Shown piece by piece: positions 1 through 21,402 of a stretch of DNA of 64,000 nucleotides. Made by a program: the position numbers and the translations under genes. Every line of letters begins with the position of its first letter. The stretch's first letter is position 1. This stretch comes from Metaphire vulgaris. Lineage: Eukaryota; Annelida; Clitellata; Crassiclitellata; Megascolecidae. The DNA lies in NCBI GenBank assembly GCA_018105865.1, contig CM030837.1, forward strand, positions 4,471,475 through 4,535,474, written 5' to 3'. The notes under the pieces were generated by a model. That model was not told where the DNA came from. It was given only the letters and a program-made list of their open reading frames with translations, and searched no databases.

Positions 1-425
1 GAGTTTCATAGCAAAATGGTCGGAATAAGCTTTCCTTGCGTTATTTCGAAATAAGGTTAAAGGTTAATATTTAAAAGTACTATATGGCAGGATTGCCCAA
101 TCTTTTTGGAACTGTGCGACTCACTTAAGCAGCTTTGTAACATGCCGCAACCCTGCAAACTAATTGTCAACTAAAATTTGATACAATAGTAAACATTTTA
201 ATATATACCTAAGCCGTGTGTGCCACACTGTGTGGATAATTGGTGGCATATAAATTTCTTAAAACCTAAACCTACTCGCAACTTTCAAGGCTTGTGACAT
301 TGTGGTACTGTTAGAAAATGACGCTTTTGGAGCAAATTTCGAAATACCCCGCGACCCATTAGACTGAGCCCTGCGACCCATTTTTGGGTCGCGATCGACA
401 GTTTGATAAACACTGGTCTGCAAGG
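1..425. mobile_element. Partial hAT/Charlie-like element, inverted
   Basis: Contains TTTGGGTCGCGATCGACAGT and shared internal blocks (CTTGCGTTATTTCGAAATAA); the inverse of the 62-kb element, cut by the window edge. Confidence 0.6.
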
Positions 426-1113
426 TTCAACAAACATTTATATCGGTATATGCAGGGGCTTCTATCCCTATTTAAGGCGGGCGCAGCTGCGCCCAGAGAA
501 AAAATGGAGGGGGTGAAGTAATCAATGATAGCTATGCCTAACACAAAGGATAAAAAGCTGAATATAATAGTAAGTCTACAAGGGAGCAAATTAACAAGGG
601 AATTTATAATTTTTGGGGGGAATTTGTAATTTTGGGGGGATTGAGCCCGGCTGCAAGGGGAATAGACGCCGCTGGGTATATGATATACAATAACTCGGCA
701 ATGGCAGTTGACGAGTAGGAAGAACATAATTTTATTCTATTTTAACTTCGATCGACCATGCGCGTAACTGTTCCATAAAGGTATTAGAAATTACACATGG
801 GATATCTCTAGGCCTACGTCTATAGATCTGTTTTAAGGCTTCATTTGTTGCAAATATCAAATATCTTATAGAAAATTCGACTTCTGAATGATGGAATGAA
901 AGAACGAACGATTGAGTGAAATGAATATTGAATAGTTTAAAGTTGCGTTTAGCATTTCTGTCACTGCACAGATCTGAAAATTCATGACATTGCAAACTAC
1001 AGAGACGAGATTAATGGATTGCGTCGTTGACGTAAGATTCTGAAGAAATGAATCTTCAGTTTCTTCTTAACAAGGAGAAGTAAGTTTGCGAGGAGCGTGA
1101 GACTTGTAGGCCT

Positions 1114-1285
1114 CAGGGGCGTAGCCAGGAATTTGATTTGGGAGGGAATAAATATTGGGGAGGGGTATAAACCTTAACTATAAACCATATAAACTACATA
1201 TAACCATATAAAATCACATAAAAATCTTTAAGGTAGACTGATTGGGGGGAGTATATACCGATATACCCCCGTCGCTATGCCCCTG
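1114..1285. mobile_element. hAT-type MITE, family A (CAGGGGCGTAGC ends)
   Basis: Ends CAGGGGCGTAGCCAGG...GTCGCTATGCCCCTG, with a perfect 8-bp duplication GTAGGCCT (1106-1113 and 1286-1293). Confidence 0.9.
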
Positions 1286-1474
1286 GTAGGCCTATAAGGC
1301 CGGAGTGGGACTTGCATAACGTGGAACATGTACAGTATGGCGCCTCTTATGTTAGTTTTCTATTCAGAACAAGTGCAAACTCCAAGCAGAAAGGGTAGAA
1401 AAAACTTGTTCATGCAAGATTGCACGGCGTGAACCCTGATGACGCGTTTATTTCTAGGGCAAATGCTAAGAGCT

Positions 1475-1699
1475 GGTCGCAGGGCATGGGCGCCCGCACA
1501 TTGGGGCAAGAGGGGGCACTTGCCCCTCCTGGAAAATAAAAATGCCAATATTTCCCATTGAAATTTGAAATCCTTGCTAAAATATTAACCGTGACCATTG
1601 TGTTAAGATGTGTTTTGCCCCTCTTGGGAAAATTTATTTGGCATAGCCATGACCATTATGTTTTGCCCCTCCTGGAAAAATTTCTGTAGGTGCCCATGT
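1475..1699. mobile_element. MITE family J (CATGGGCGCCC ends)
   Basis: GCATGGGCGCCCGCACATTG...TTTCTGTAGGTGCCCATG; related copies at 7233-7405 and 58676-58845. Target duplication not resolved. Confidence 0.6.
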
Positions 1700-1842
1700 C
1701 TCAGGGATATTTTTACACCCCCTAACACCCCCACCCAATCTGAGAGCCGGATTACCTTTTTTGCTTGTCCGGACTTTTTCGGCAGGACAACCCCAGAATA
1801 TACCAACACCCTCCCACAAATTAATAATCCTAGAAATAGCTA
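1700..1842. mobile_element. MITE family G, diverged/partial
   Basis: CAGGGATATTTTTACACCCC ... AATCCTAGAAATA; the interior differs and includes an inverted GACAAGCAAAAAA motif. Lies just beyond CNT exon 7. Confidence 0.5.
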
Positions 1843-1864
1843 TGGCTGGTCGACCATCACTGAC

Positions 1865-11269
<9,405 letters not shown>

Positions 11270-11599
11270 TTCTGTGTGAAAAATTAATCAATTGAAGCAG
11301 GTTCGGTGTCATTTTTTCAAAACGAAGACGTGAAATGCAACCAACTTACTGTATACGTCAAAGGGTGAAGTTCCAGTTTTGCACATATATAGGCCTAGTT
11401 ATGTACTTAAAGTATGTATCAGTACTTATCCATAATGTACTTAGCTGGATCGATTGTACTATAACTTTGTCCAATGTTCAGTTGATTGCAATATCAACTT
11501 TTATTTAAAATTCAAGTTTTAATGTCCAATGGAATTAGTTAATTATAATTTTTTGGAGAAAGGCGTTGTTCTAGTCGTACTTTGGGTTTTTAGAAATGA

Positions 11600-11712
11600 C
11601 CCTGCCTGACCGCACCCCCACCCTTCGGCTGTGGCTATTTCAAATTTAAACTGAGCGCCTCTAAAGTGCTGCATAAATTCACGAGACTTTACTTGCTTAT
11701 TTACTTGGGTGG
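11600..11712 (+). mobile_element. LINE-type 3' end fragment
   Basis: The segment ending CTGCATAAATTCACGAGACT with a TTACTT tail recurs at 23437-23612, around 49560-50110, and inverted at 40555-40640. It looks like one retroelement 3' end. Confidence 0.5.
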
Positions 11713-12039
11713 AGAAACTCCTCTAATAGAATAAAAAGTTTAATAGTTTTCGTCACATCGATGATCGCTTGGTTAATGATGGCGAATTGACGCTAATTTC
11801 CATTTTGTGCTCTCGTGATCGCAATAAGTTCGCGATTGTTTTCAACATTGCATGGACTATGTCTTCAGGATGCTATTGGTGATTAGAACGCTAAAGATAG
11901 GCCTATTAGACGTTTTTACTTAACGTTAGAACCGCTGTTTATCAGTAGGCAGTCTTAAGTCTTAGACTGATGTGATTTAAAATAATAATGAAAAACATTA
12001 ATTACCGACTAATAGGCCTATGCTTCTAACTGCGATGAA

Positions 12040-12276
12040 CTCAGAGGCGGTTCCAGGATTTCTTTGTGGGGATGGATGAAATGAATTCATAGGAAATTGG
12101 TGGAGGCGAAAAGAGAAGGAAAAATCAATAAACTTTGCCGAAAAGACTGAAAAAAGGAATTTTCCCCTAATTTTACTACACTTTTATCCAAAAACAGGTT
12201 TCGCAAGCGAAAAGAAAAGTCCGGAAGTCCGGTGGGGGATGCATCCCCACTCATCCCCCACGTGTAACTGACACTG
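12040..12276. mobile_element. hAT-type MITE, family F
   Basis: AGAGGCGGTTCCAGGATTTC...GGTGGGGGATGCATCCCCAC...; the ends are diverged relative to the copy at 32296. Confidence 0.65.
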
Positions 12277-12307
12277 GAAGTACTGAAGACATTTCACAGT
12301 TAACATC

Positions 12308-12327
12308 AAATAATAATAATAATAATA

Positions 12328-12376
<49 letters not shown>
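12308..12376. repeat. (AAT)n/(ATT)n inverted microsatellite
   Basis: A short (AAT)n meets (ATT)n head to head, forming a hairpin-capable tract. Confidence 0.95.
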
Positions 12377-12377
<1 letters not shown>

Positions 12378-12777
12378 GGCTGCGTTGACGCTATTGCTGC
12401 TATACACAAAGCAGCGGTCGAAAGACAGAATTAAAATTCATAGGTTGTAAAATCATCTGTACGAGCTTAAGTCAGTTTAGCAAAATACTCCTGCAGAAAT
12501 AATGCCTCAGTCAGTCATGCATTGCATTCTGCTATAGATCTGGCGTTTAGCACCTAATTCCTAAAACACATAACTTTATGCGCAGATTCGAAATAGCGTA
12601 TTATATACTCAATGTATTAGAATTTAGAATTTTAGACCTACATTTTAAGAAAGACTTAACAAACGATTGGTATCAAAGTAGATCGAGTGAATAAGAAGAG
12701 GCAGGTCGAACCTCTTCGGCGCTCCGTAAAGTCTCGTAGTTTCTTCGAACTTTTGAGCAACAAATCTATGATTGCCT

Positions 12778-12815
12778 CAGCAGCAGCAGCAGCTGCTGCA
12801 GCAGCAGCAGCAGCG
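12778..12815. repeat. (CAG)n/(CTG)n tract
   Basis: CAGCAGCAGCAGCTGCTGCA then CAGs; an open frame here is only a repeat translation. Confidence 0.85.
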
Positions 12816-13012
12816 ACAATCTTGAATTCGACCGTGACAAGCTACGAACTCCAAGCTCTCCGAAATAGACGGACGATTCAGTTCGACGCTTCGAAAATAC
12901 GTCACCAGCTGCGCGGCTGTTGGCGTGGGGGGAGGGGGTCAAGCGCCCGATGGCTTCGCACGGCTCTGGACTCGACCTACTGAACCGCTCTTGTGGCAAT
13001 ACTAGATATAGC

Positions 13013-13014
<2 letters not shown>

Positions 13015-13091
<77 letters not shown>

Positions 13092-13229
13092 GCAGAGAGA
13101 CGCAGAGAGACGCAGAGAGACGCAGAGAGACAGAGAGGAAGAGGCAGAGAAACACAGATAGAGACTGAGAGACAGAGAGCGACAGAGCGAAACACAGAGA
13201 CAGTGAGACAGAGACAGGGAGAGATAGAT

Positions 13230-13264
<35 letters not shown>

Positions 13265-13300
13265 GCGAAGCACAGACAGAGAAAGACAGAGAATACTGAA
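13015..13300. repeat. (GA)n, (GACA)n and GACGCAGA repeats
   Basis: Perfect (GA)n passes into (GACA)n, four 10-bp CGCAGAGAGA units and imperfect GACAGAGA. Confidence 0.95.
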
Positions 13301-13984
13301 CCGCTGTAAACCTTATTAATATTATAATCCACAAGGGGCTGTTTGATATTGAAATTTGCCCCGAGAGCAAATTTATCCCATTAAAACTGCACGCCTACAT
13401 ACGACGAAGGTGGCAAAGCAAAAATCGAGACCTAGATTCGATCGCTTCGCCTGTTTTCCCTTAGGAACACGTCGTGATCTGAGGCCGAGCGAACGAGTCG
13501 CTTCAAAGTCTGCGGAGAACAGGAAAAGACGTGATTCTAGGGAGACTTCATAGAGGCAGATGCATGGGGCGAGGAGTGAGCGCTCGTACAGTCATCACCT
13601 TCTGCTATAAAACTAACAAAGCTGAACTAAACATGCCCATAGTTTACTAATGCTGCTCGCTTGCCAGATGCATAAAGCCAAACGCGAAAATAATACAAGT
13701 GGCAAAGAGGCGTCAGAGGTGAGCGAATTTCTTAAAATGTCTTAACCAAAACAGAGAAACGGACTTTCAAGATCGTCAGCCTATATACGTTCGTCATCGA
13801 CGAAGTCAAAGCTCCTTTAACTTTGGCCTTAGGTACGTTACGGCGCTATAGAAGCTGTCTCGAATACAATACAATACAAAAAGAAATTTATCTCAAAATT
13901 ATAACGATGATCGGACTGGTTATAGCCTTAAGAAGTTAGTTTATAGGTCGATATTCCTAATTCCCGTTATTCCCGTTATCTTGG

Positions 13985-14584
13985 TTCATTAATTACAGAG
14001 GATAGTGACTGCAGCTCTGAAATAAGATCAAGGCTTGGCATGGGGCGTTCAGCCATAAAGACACTCACTACTGTTTGGAAGGATCGGTCGCTCAGTCTGC
14101 ACATAAAGAAACGCCTGATGGAAGAAGCATTGGTCTGGCCCATTGCAACATATGTAGCTGAAGCTTGGACAGTGAAAAAGGCAGATCAGAAAAGAATCAC
14201 TGCTTTCGAGATGACAGCTTTCAGAAGAGTGATGTCTATCAGCTGGAAAGAACATAGAACAAATGCCTCAATCATAGAAGAACTTGGGAGAAATAGGCGT
14301 CTATACTCAGTTATCAAATTTAGGAAACTGAAATACTTTGGTCACATAGTACGAACAGACAATCTATGTACAACGTTACTGCACGGCAGAATTAATGGCA
14401 CAAGGAAGAGAGGCCGGCCTCGTAGACGATGGACGGATGATATTGTGGAATGGACAAAACAACCAATTATCAATTGCATCGGAACTGCAAAAGACAGAGT
14501 CAAGTGGAGAACCATGTCGTCAGCCTGCATAGCCTCCGACCCTCAGCAATGAGGATGGACGATACCTACCTACCTACCTACCTA
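13985..14584 (+). mobile_element. 5'-truncated LINE: reverse transcriptase C-terminal region with (TACC)n tail
   Basis: An open frame to the stop at 14550 encodes the region after the RT palm of an endonuclease/RT-type non-LTR retrotransposon: EIRSRLGMGRSAIKTL, LVWPIATYVAEAWTVKKAD, LKYFGHIVR, RKRGRPRRRWTDDI and DRVKWR. The tail TACCTACC... follows within 30 bp. The frame is uninterrupted for about 180 codons, so the copy is fairly young although 5'-truncated. The clade is not assigned. Confidence 0.85.
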
Positions 14585-14639
14585 CCATTCCTAAGCTTAG
14601 ATATTTCGAAGGTAAGCTCTTATACCTGACGGTAGGTTA

Positions 14640-14895
14640 TTGCCAAATTCAACGACCTGTCCTGCTTTGTCTCATCGTCTCCTCTTCCCCTTTTCCTTTC
14701 CCATCCCATTCCCATTGCTTATTCTGGTTAGACATTGTGACCAACGCGACTATAGTCTTGAAATGTTCGCTACCAGACTAAAGACGCACTTGTTCAATAT
14801 CTCATTTAAGTGCAATGTGTAAAGCGCTCTTGATCTTGGCCTGCTATGACTATAGCGCTATATAAATTGGCTTATTAACTAACTAACTAACTAAC
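14640..14895 (+). mobile_element. LINE 3' end (CR1/L2-like) with (AACT)n tail
   Basis: The peptide ATRLKTHLFNISF is the last motif of CR1/L2-type ORF2. It is followed by AGCGCTATATAAATTGGCTT and a (TAAC)n tail, the usual LINE 3' layout in invertebrate deuterostomes. Confidence 0.6.
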
Positions 14896-15414
14896 TATTC
14901 TGTTCTTACGGCCCATGCCACCCCCTCTTCGCTCCTTTCACCGCCAATCAGTTTAATTTACCTAGTTTTACTTAATTTGGTACAATAAGCAAAATCTATT
15001 ATAGGGGCCTATGCGTTTACAGGTGATTAACGTTAGGCGCTAAAATACAAAAATTCTCCTCCAGGGTGCCAACCTAAATCAGATTGTCCCATTGATGGGA
15101 AAACAAGACTACCATCCTCCATACATTCATCTTCGTATGACTTACTCAGCAACAGGTCCCTGTCTCAATGATACTCTGAAGGAATAAAGGCATAAATATC
15201 AGCTCTGAATTAATTAAGACGGCGGAGAGCGACAGTATGGCCTGTTGCAAGACATGGGTTTGCAGCGTTTAGCATTCAAAAAGAAGACGAAAGACACGCC
15301 AAAGCATCTGAAATGAAAGGGCTGAGACAGAACTTAGGAATTAGCCAAAGTGGTCAGAAAAGAAAAGAAATGAATGGGTACTGCAGAGTGCAGACTAGAA
15401 ATTTCGTATTACTT
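14896..15414. other. Unassigned intergenic stretch
   Basis: No exon with family motifs and no repeat termini recognised; ends at a (TTAC)n tract (15409-15435). Confidence 0.5.
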
Positions 15415-15481
15415 ACTTACTTACTTACTTACTTAGCATCTACGGAGGCATGTGAAGCTGCATAAGATGGAGAACGGTGGA

Positions 15482-15602
15482 GGATGACGATGACGATGAT
15501 GACGATGACGATGATGATGATGACGATGACGGTGATGATTATGACGACGATGACTATGACGATAACGATGTCGATGATGATGATGATGATGATGATGATG
15601 AA
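15482..15602. repeat. (GATGAC)n/(GAT)n repeat
   Basis: Imperfect GATGACGAT array ending in a perfect (GAT)n. Confidence 0.95.
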
Positions 15603-15935
15603 TGGGTACTAAAGTAAAGAACAGCTAGAGGCGCAGTTGTGAGAGACGATACAAAAAGAGAAAGCAACCTTCTTTGGACACACCGTGAGGAAGTCTTGGA
15701 AAATAAACTATACAAGAAAGTTGTAGGAACAAAGTCTGGAGAAAGAAAAAGAGGCAAGCAGCATATGACGTTGAATAGAGAACATCCAATCATGAACGGA
15801 ACTCACAATATGGAAACAGCAACGTGATTTTCTAACGAAAGAATTCAACGGGGAGGAGTGGCCCAAGACGCAGTCGAATCTCTGAAAGAGGATTGTTGGA
15901 TACAAGACAAGACACAACATGACATCGGCGGTGAC
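15600..15935 (+). mobile_element. Degraded LINE RT C-terminal fragment
   Basis: In shifting frames it shows FFGHTVR-like, ERKRGKQ and DAVESLK-like remnants, resembling the intact copy at 14.0-14.6 kb. Several indels; non-coding. Confidence 0.5.
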
Positions 15936-15972
15936 TTACTGAACTGAGATAGACTCCATTTCAACTCTTATA

Positions 15973-16042
15973 CAGGGTGGCGCAAAAAACCGGACACATT
16001 AGGTTTGGCATTTAATATAGTCCGGTGTTTTGCGCCACCCTG
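15973..16042. mobile_element. 70-bp mariner/Tc1-like mini-element
   Basis: Starts CAGGGTGGCGCAAAA and ends in its inverse, with arms of about 24 bp and one mismatch (..ACCGGAC/GTCCGGT..). TA lies on both sides (15971-15972 and 16043-16044). Almost the whole element is inverted repeat. Confidence 0.75.
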
Positions 16043-16044
16043 TA

Positions 16045-17576
16045 ATATCGACTAAAATACAGCGTTATCAAGAAAAATCATTTAAAATTACAGATTATTT
16101 CAAATCATGCAACTGTAAATTTAAACATTTACTAAATAACTTTACTACTAATAATGAAAGGATAAAGGTCTAAAGGACAATGGAGGGGGCAAACGTAAAG
16201 GAAATCGGATCTTGGATCTTGAATATCGAACCCTCGCAGTCACCTTCAGAAGATTTCATGAAAACCGAAGACACTAGGCCTAACTCTTCAGCAGTGGCGG
16301 TTCCAGGATTTCTACAACATTTGTATAACATACAGGGCAAATTGTAGTAAAAGTCTGAAAACATACTTTATTTCCAGATTATTGAGTACCCCCCACAACG
16401 TCTTTCAAGTACCCCCACGGGGTACGAGTACTTCCGGCTAAGAACCACTGTGCTAGATATTAATTGGCACGCGGACGTCGAGAAACTCAGCCGCCAGGTA
16501 AAACTCGGCTTTCCCGAGTGATGAGAGATGATCTCACCTGATGAAATAAAGTCTGCCTATTAGGCCTAATGGGGATTATGGGGTATAAGCGGATTCAAGA
16601 TGTACTAATTTTTTCAGTAAGTTCGTCGTATCTTGCTGCCTACGGGAGTGAATAAAGGATTTTCTGCTCGTTAATTAACGCAACGATTTTGCGCTTTTTT
16701 GGTCACTCAAAGTAGCCTTTGTATGTATATACTATACTGTATAAGTGTATACATGCACCGATATATATATACTACCGTTGTAGACAATAACCTTTTGGTT
16801 ATGGCTATTTTCTTCAAAGTGCTTATACTGTAGAAGAAAATGAAGTCACAATCATTTTTAATAGTGGCCCTATAGATGAAATCCAGAAGAAATCGTAATG
16901 AGCGTTTTTATTTTTTTTTAAACCCACAGGGAATCAGTTTTGCAGGGTTATGGTTAGGGTTAGGGTTATTTCGAATGTGATATTAGTGAAAGCGTATGAG
17001 ATGATGAAAGTAGTTCAAGGATCACTGCCTATATCTCGGCTAATTGTCGTATTTTGCTTGAATAAATAACCGACAAATTGCTATATGATTGAGTTCTGAG
17101 ACATGCAGCTTCCTTCTTGCGCCTGTGTGATTGATGAAAGCTATCGTTATGAAACGCTTTAGTCTAAACGCTGTCTTTTGCTTGACATATAAAAGTCGCA
17201 CCTTTACGTCTTTCTTAACTCCACCCTGCATGGATTTTGCTTGAAGCGATATCGCCGTTAGGTGCAACGATAAAGGTTAGTGACACGTTTATTTCTATGC
17301 GGACTTTTTCTTTCTACTTTGTTCGACTGCTGGGTGATGTGGGAAATTGAAATTGGCTTGGACTACATATAGCAGGGTCGTTGCACATCGATGTATCAGC
17401 GAAAAAGGTCACAATGAGTTATAAATTTCGCAGTTTCCGCATAAGTCAAAAGAGTGGTTTTGGTAACTTACAAAGAAAGCAATTCTTTCCTTTAGCTAAT
17501 CCAAGTGCGTCTTTAGAGAATCAAAAAAAAAATCATTAGTCTAGCTCTGTTCTTTTCACGTACAACATCGAGAACG
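16045..17576. other. Unassigned intergenic stretch
   Basis: AT-rich, only short ORFs. Contains a short telomere-like GGTTAGGGTTAGGGTT at about 16952-16968 and no recognisable gene or transposon end. Confidence 0.5.
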
Positions 17577-17763
17577 CTACAGTGTAGACACCTGGACTCC
17601 GGGGGGAAACTGACAAAGCCGGGAGGAAACTGACAAAGCCGGGGGAATTCTGCTAGGGGGCTGCTGTCAGTTGATGTAATATGCCAAAATTTCCGGTGAT
17701 TTGAAATTTTCGGGGGGGGGGGAAAGGGCAATTTTCCCCCGGAAACGGCCTAGATTAAACCCC
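17577..17763. mobile_element. hAT-type MITE, family E, diverged
   Basis: Body matches family E (CCTGGACTCCGGGGGGAAAC...CGGCCTAGATTAAAC) with degenerate ends. Confidence 0.65.
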
Positions 17764-17925
17764 GGAAAGCTACCTGCAACTCGTCATTCATTTTGAAATC
17801 TCAAGTCCCTCAGTAGTATTGCTGAGTGGTATCTACACTCTACAGCCTTTTGAAATTGATCGTTTCTGCGTATACGATAGACAAGGATACAGACATCTAA
17901 GCAGCTCGCAAATTATTTCTGTCAT

Positions 17926-18470
17926 CACATCGGGGGTTCCCGGAACATTCGGTACCGAAGAATTCGGTACCGAAGAATTCGGCACCAAAATTTTACTTGT
18001 GGAAGATTCGGTACCGGATAATTCGGTACCGGATGATTCGGTACCGGATAAATCGGTACATGTTCGGCATACAAACCAGTAGCCATAACCCTAATTCTAA
18101 CCCTAACCCTAATCCTAAAACTGTATAAATCATTAAAATGAATATAATTATCAATAGTATACCTACCCAAATTCTACTTAAATATTTTACCTAAATATAT
18201 ATATGGGCATATACTGTACATAAGCATAAACACCACCCAAAGCGAGAGGGACCCTGGGGTTGGGGAGGGGAGGTGGGGTGGGAGAGGTAGAGACAGTGTC
18301 TAACACATGTAACCGAATTTGCCATCCTGAAGATACCGTTCCCAATGTTCGGTACCGAATCCTCCATGACCGGTACCGAATTTTCCGGTACCGAATTTTC
18401 CGTCCCGAATTTTCCGTCCCGAATCTTCCGGTACCGAATCTTCCGGTCACCCACATCGGGGGCTGAATCC
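17926..18470. repeat. Palindromic TTCGGTACCGAA minisatellite in two arrays
   Basis: At least five units of about 15 bp built on GGTACC occur at 17947-18058 and five to six (some GTCCC variants) at 18337-18450, roughly inverted to each other. CACATCGGGGG lies at both outer ends. Between them is telomere-like CCCTAACCCTAA (18097-18115). Confidence 0.8.
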
Positions 18471-18522
18471 ACGACAATCGCAGCAGACGAACGACGATGA
18501 AGATGATCAAAATGATGAAGGT

Positions 18523-18662
<140 letters not shown>

Positions 18663-19170
18663 TGGTCATACTGATTTAGCATTAGCACGCAGACGCTGCG
18701 TTCACGTTTTACTACAGAATATACTCACGAAGTTAACCAGTAACCATTAATAATCCCTTATGCCTGAGGTTCTGACTTCTGAGTCTCCAATTACTAAGCA
18801 TATCCTGTAACTCCAGAAAATAGACTCATACTACCGACTTGTTAAATTCTAGACTGCAGTACACTTGATGTAATTTTTTGATAATAGGCTATAGGCCTAT
18901 TGGAATAAAAAATATTTATATATTTAATGTGAAGACATGTTTAAAAAGCAGAAATCTGTTGTATGTAAGCGTGTATGCACGAAGTCAATTTTCATACGTG
19001 GCATTTATTTATTATTTTATTATTATTTCGTACAGATCATTGCAATGACAGATTAGATCATTAGACAGACCATCTGAACCAAAGAAAAAGCAGCGAACAT
19101 TTTCAGATTTATTTCGGTCAAACCTGGACTCTCAAATTGCAGACCATCAGTAGCAGGCGCCTATCGTTGA

Positions 19171-19364
19171 CAGTGGCGGCTCCACCGGGGGGACCAGGGG
19201 GGGCCCGTGCCCCCTATTGACTGCCTGGCCCCCCCAGTGCCCCCCCCCAGTTGGGACCCTATACTTAATGCTACATACATTAAACAACACATGGTTGGCC
19301 CCCCATGATTAGAAGTTGCCCCCCCAATGGCCCCCCCACTTGCCAAATCCTAGAGCCGCCACTG
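19171..19364. mobile_element. hAT-type MITE, family D (CAGTGGCGGCTC ends)
   Basis: Ends CAGTGGCGGCTCCA...TAGAGCCGCCACTG with a perfect duplication ATCGTTGA. Confidence 0.9.
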
Positions 19365-19915
19365 ATCGTTGACGATAAGCTTTTTACAAATGAAAACGCT
19401 TATGAAAGCTTTCCACTGCCAACAGTTGTTTTGTCAGCAGATTGTACATCAGATCTCAAAGTCATTGTGTCACTGCCAATTAAGTTGTGATGGCGACGTA
19501 GACGTATATATTTTTTTCTACGGGTCCAATAGATATAGGTCGTGTTATAAATAAACTGAAGAACAAGGAAAATGTTGCAGAATTAGGAATTAGACAGTGT
19601 CTTGAGTGCCATCACTGTCATTAGGCTATATAGCCAAATTGAATCAAGTTTGCTCGATTCATTATGCATGTCCATTTGTTTAAATATAAGGATTGCACCC
19701 CCCCCCCCCCCCAACAAATTTCTAGCTGCGTCACTGTGTTACTTAGAGAGACGATGAGTTTGCCGGATCATTTTCATTTGACTAAAACTGCAGAATAGCT
19801 TCTTAATGCTGCGAGTTATAACTTATAAATAAAACCGACAGAAATCGTTCGTTAGAAACAGCGTTGAAATTCTCACGTTCTTTTTTGTATAGACGACGTT
19901 TAGCCTATACCAAGG

Positions 19916-21131
19916 ATGGAACGCACAGAAGAAACTACTAGACCTGTCTACAGCACTACAGGAGACACTGGTCTTCCGATCCACTCGACCGCTCCGAGTA
20001 ACTTAAGAGGAAACGAGACGAATAATGATTTGGAAATCGCGCAACGGAAAACAGCAACAATGGGCGGAGAGTCGTGGACGAGCAGATCCTTCGACTCCGT
20101 CAATATGACCATCGGAGCTCTTGGCGTCATCGTAAATCTCCTGGCGTGCGTTGTGTTCCTCGAACATCGCCCGCTGCGCCGGAGAATTCCCAACTATTTT
20201 CTCGTGAATCAGTGCTTTATCGACTTCCTCATCGGACTCATCCTATTTCTCAACCTCACCGTTTTCCCCGACCCCGCACACCGTCTGGCCGAGCAGCTAG
20301 TCTGTCTTCTGTGGAACTCGAAGGTCTTCTTCACCGGTCTGTTCGCCGCGTCGAGCTTGAATCTTGCGATCTTGACCGTCGAGCGCTACCTCGAGGTGGT
20401 CCACCCGATCGTCCACAATTAAGTTGTCCCTGTCTCGCGGGAAGGTGTTCGCCTCGCTGGCATTCTCGTGGCTGTTCGGGATCGGCTTCAAGCTGATCAT
20501 CGTTCTGCCCACCACCAAGACCTCCGCCGCCGGAGTCTGCATATACGGCGTATTTCCGAACGGCGCGGCGTTCAGGGGCACGGTATTTTCGAATTTCATG
20601 GTCGACTTTTTCATACCCGTTGTCGTCATCGCAGCCTGCTACTCGCTCATGGTCAGAACGATGCACCGCTCGGTAAATCCACAGCCGCCGCCGACGGCGA
20701 ACGCAGCTGTGTCGGCATCGGGCGGAGGAGAAACAGGAAGAGGAAGAGGAAGAGGAAGAGGAGGAGGAGGAGGGGCACTTGTGGTGGCCGTGAAGATACG
20801 CAGGAACATCCTCAAGACGCTGTTCGTCATAGTCGTCTTCATGGCGTGTACGCTGCCCCTGAAGCAGGTCCTTCATTTCACGGCGGCGTTCGGACACCGT
20901 CTCGACTACGGCGGAGTTCTCTTCCAGAGTTCCCTCGTCCTCACCTACGTCAACTGCTGCGTCAATCCGTTCATCTACCTGGCGAAATACGCGGAATTTC
21001 GCCGAGGACTGCGTCGGATCTGTTCCCGTGTATGTCGTAGACTCGTTCCGAACGGCGCCCTGCTGCTGCTGCTGCTGGGAAAATCTGAAGAACAGACGAC
21101 GAGAACACTTACTGTGGAAGCGTCGCTCTAG
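19916..21131 (+). CDS. Rhodopsin-class (class A) GPCR, single exon, one internal frameshift
   Basis: Seven-helix receptor of the plasma membrane; ligand unknown, probably an orphan peptide- or amine-type receptor. The N-terminus (about 60 residues) has NET and NMT glycosylation sites. TM1 contains GVIVNLLACVVF, TM2 PNYFLVNQCFIDFLIGL, and TM3 has a Cys (QLVC) and ends ERYLEVVHP (the E/DRY motif). TM5, TM6 (FVIVVFMACTLPLKQ) and TM7 (NCCVNPFIYLAKY, the NPxxY motif) follow. ICL3 holds a Gly/Arg/Glu low-complexity run from a purine repeat. The frame is interrupted by TAA at 20420, just after ERYLEVVHPIVHN. It resumes one frame over (LSLSRGKVFASLAFSWLFG), consistent with one extra T near 20419. Everything else is intact, so this is either an assembly or sequencing indel or a very young pseudogene. 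About 400 residues in total. The start at 19916 has good context (aaggATGG). Confidence 0.85.
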
Positions 21132-21149
21132 AGGAGGAGCGCAAAGAGT

Positions 21150-21152
21150 AGG

Positions 21153-21236
<84 letters not shown>
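21150..21236. repeat. (TAA)n microsatellite
   Basis: About 28 units, 20 bp beyond the GPCR stop codon. Confidence 0.98.
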
Positions 21237-21336
21237 TAGGCCTAACAGTTGTAGCGGACAAACATAAGTTGGAATAGAGTGATGTGTATAGGCTAAAGGG
21301 AGTGACAGAATCCTACTAAACCATTTAAAATCCAGT

Positions 21337-21347
21337 TATTATTATTA

Positions 21348-21401
<54 letters not shown>
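21337..21401. repeat. (ATT)n microsatellite
   Basis: About 20 units, opposite in orientation to the array at 21.15 kb. Confidence 0.97.

Positions 21402-21402
<1 letters not shown>

Noticed and set aside
12766..13370. Long Ser/Leu or Arg/Glu-rich open frames on both strands
   Set aside because: Produced by (GA)n/(GACA)n repeats; both strands open over the same repeat.
18090..18120. CCCTAACCCTAA as a telomere or interstitial telomere
   Set aside because: Only a few imperfect units, inside a minisatellite; likewise TTAGGG at 16.95 kb. Too short to call telomeric.
20331..20897. Minus-strand and alternate-frame ORFs over the GPCR
   Set aside because: Shadows of the receptor, with no family motifs.
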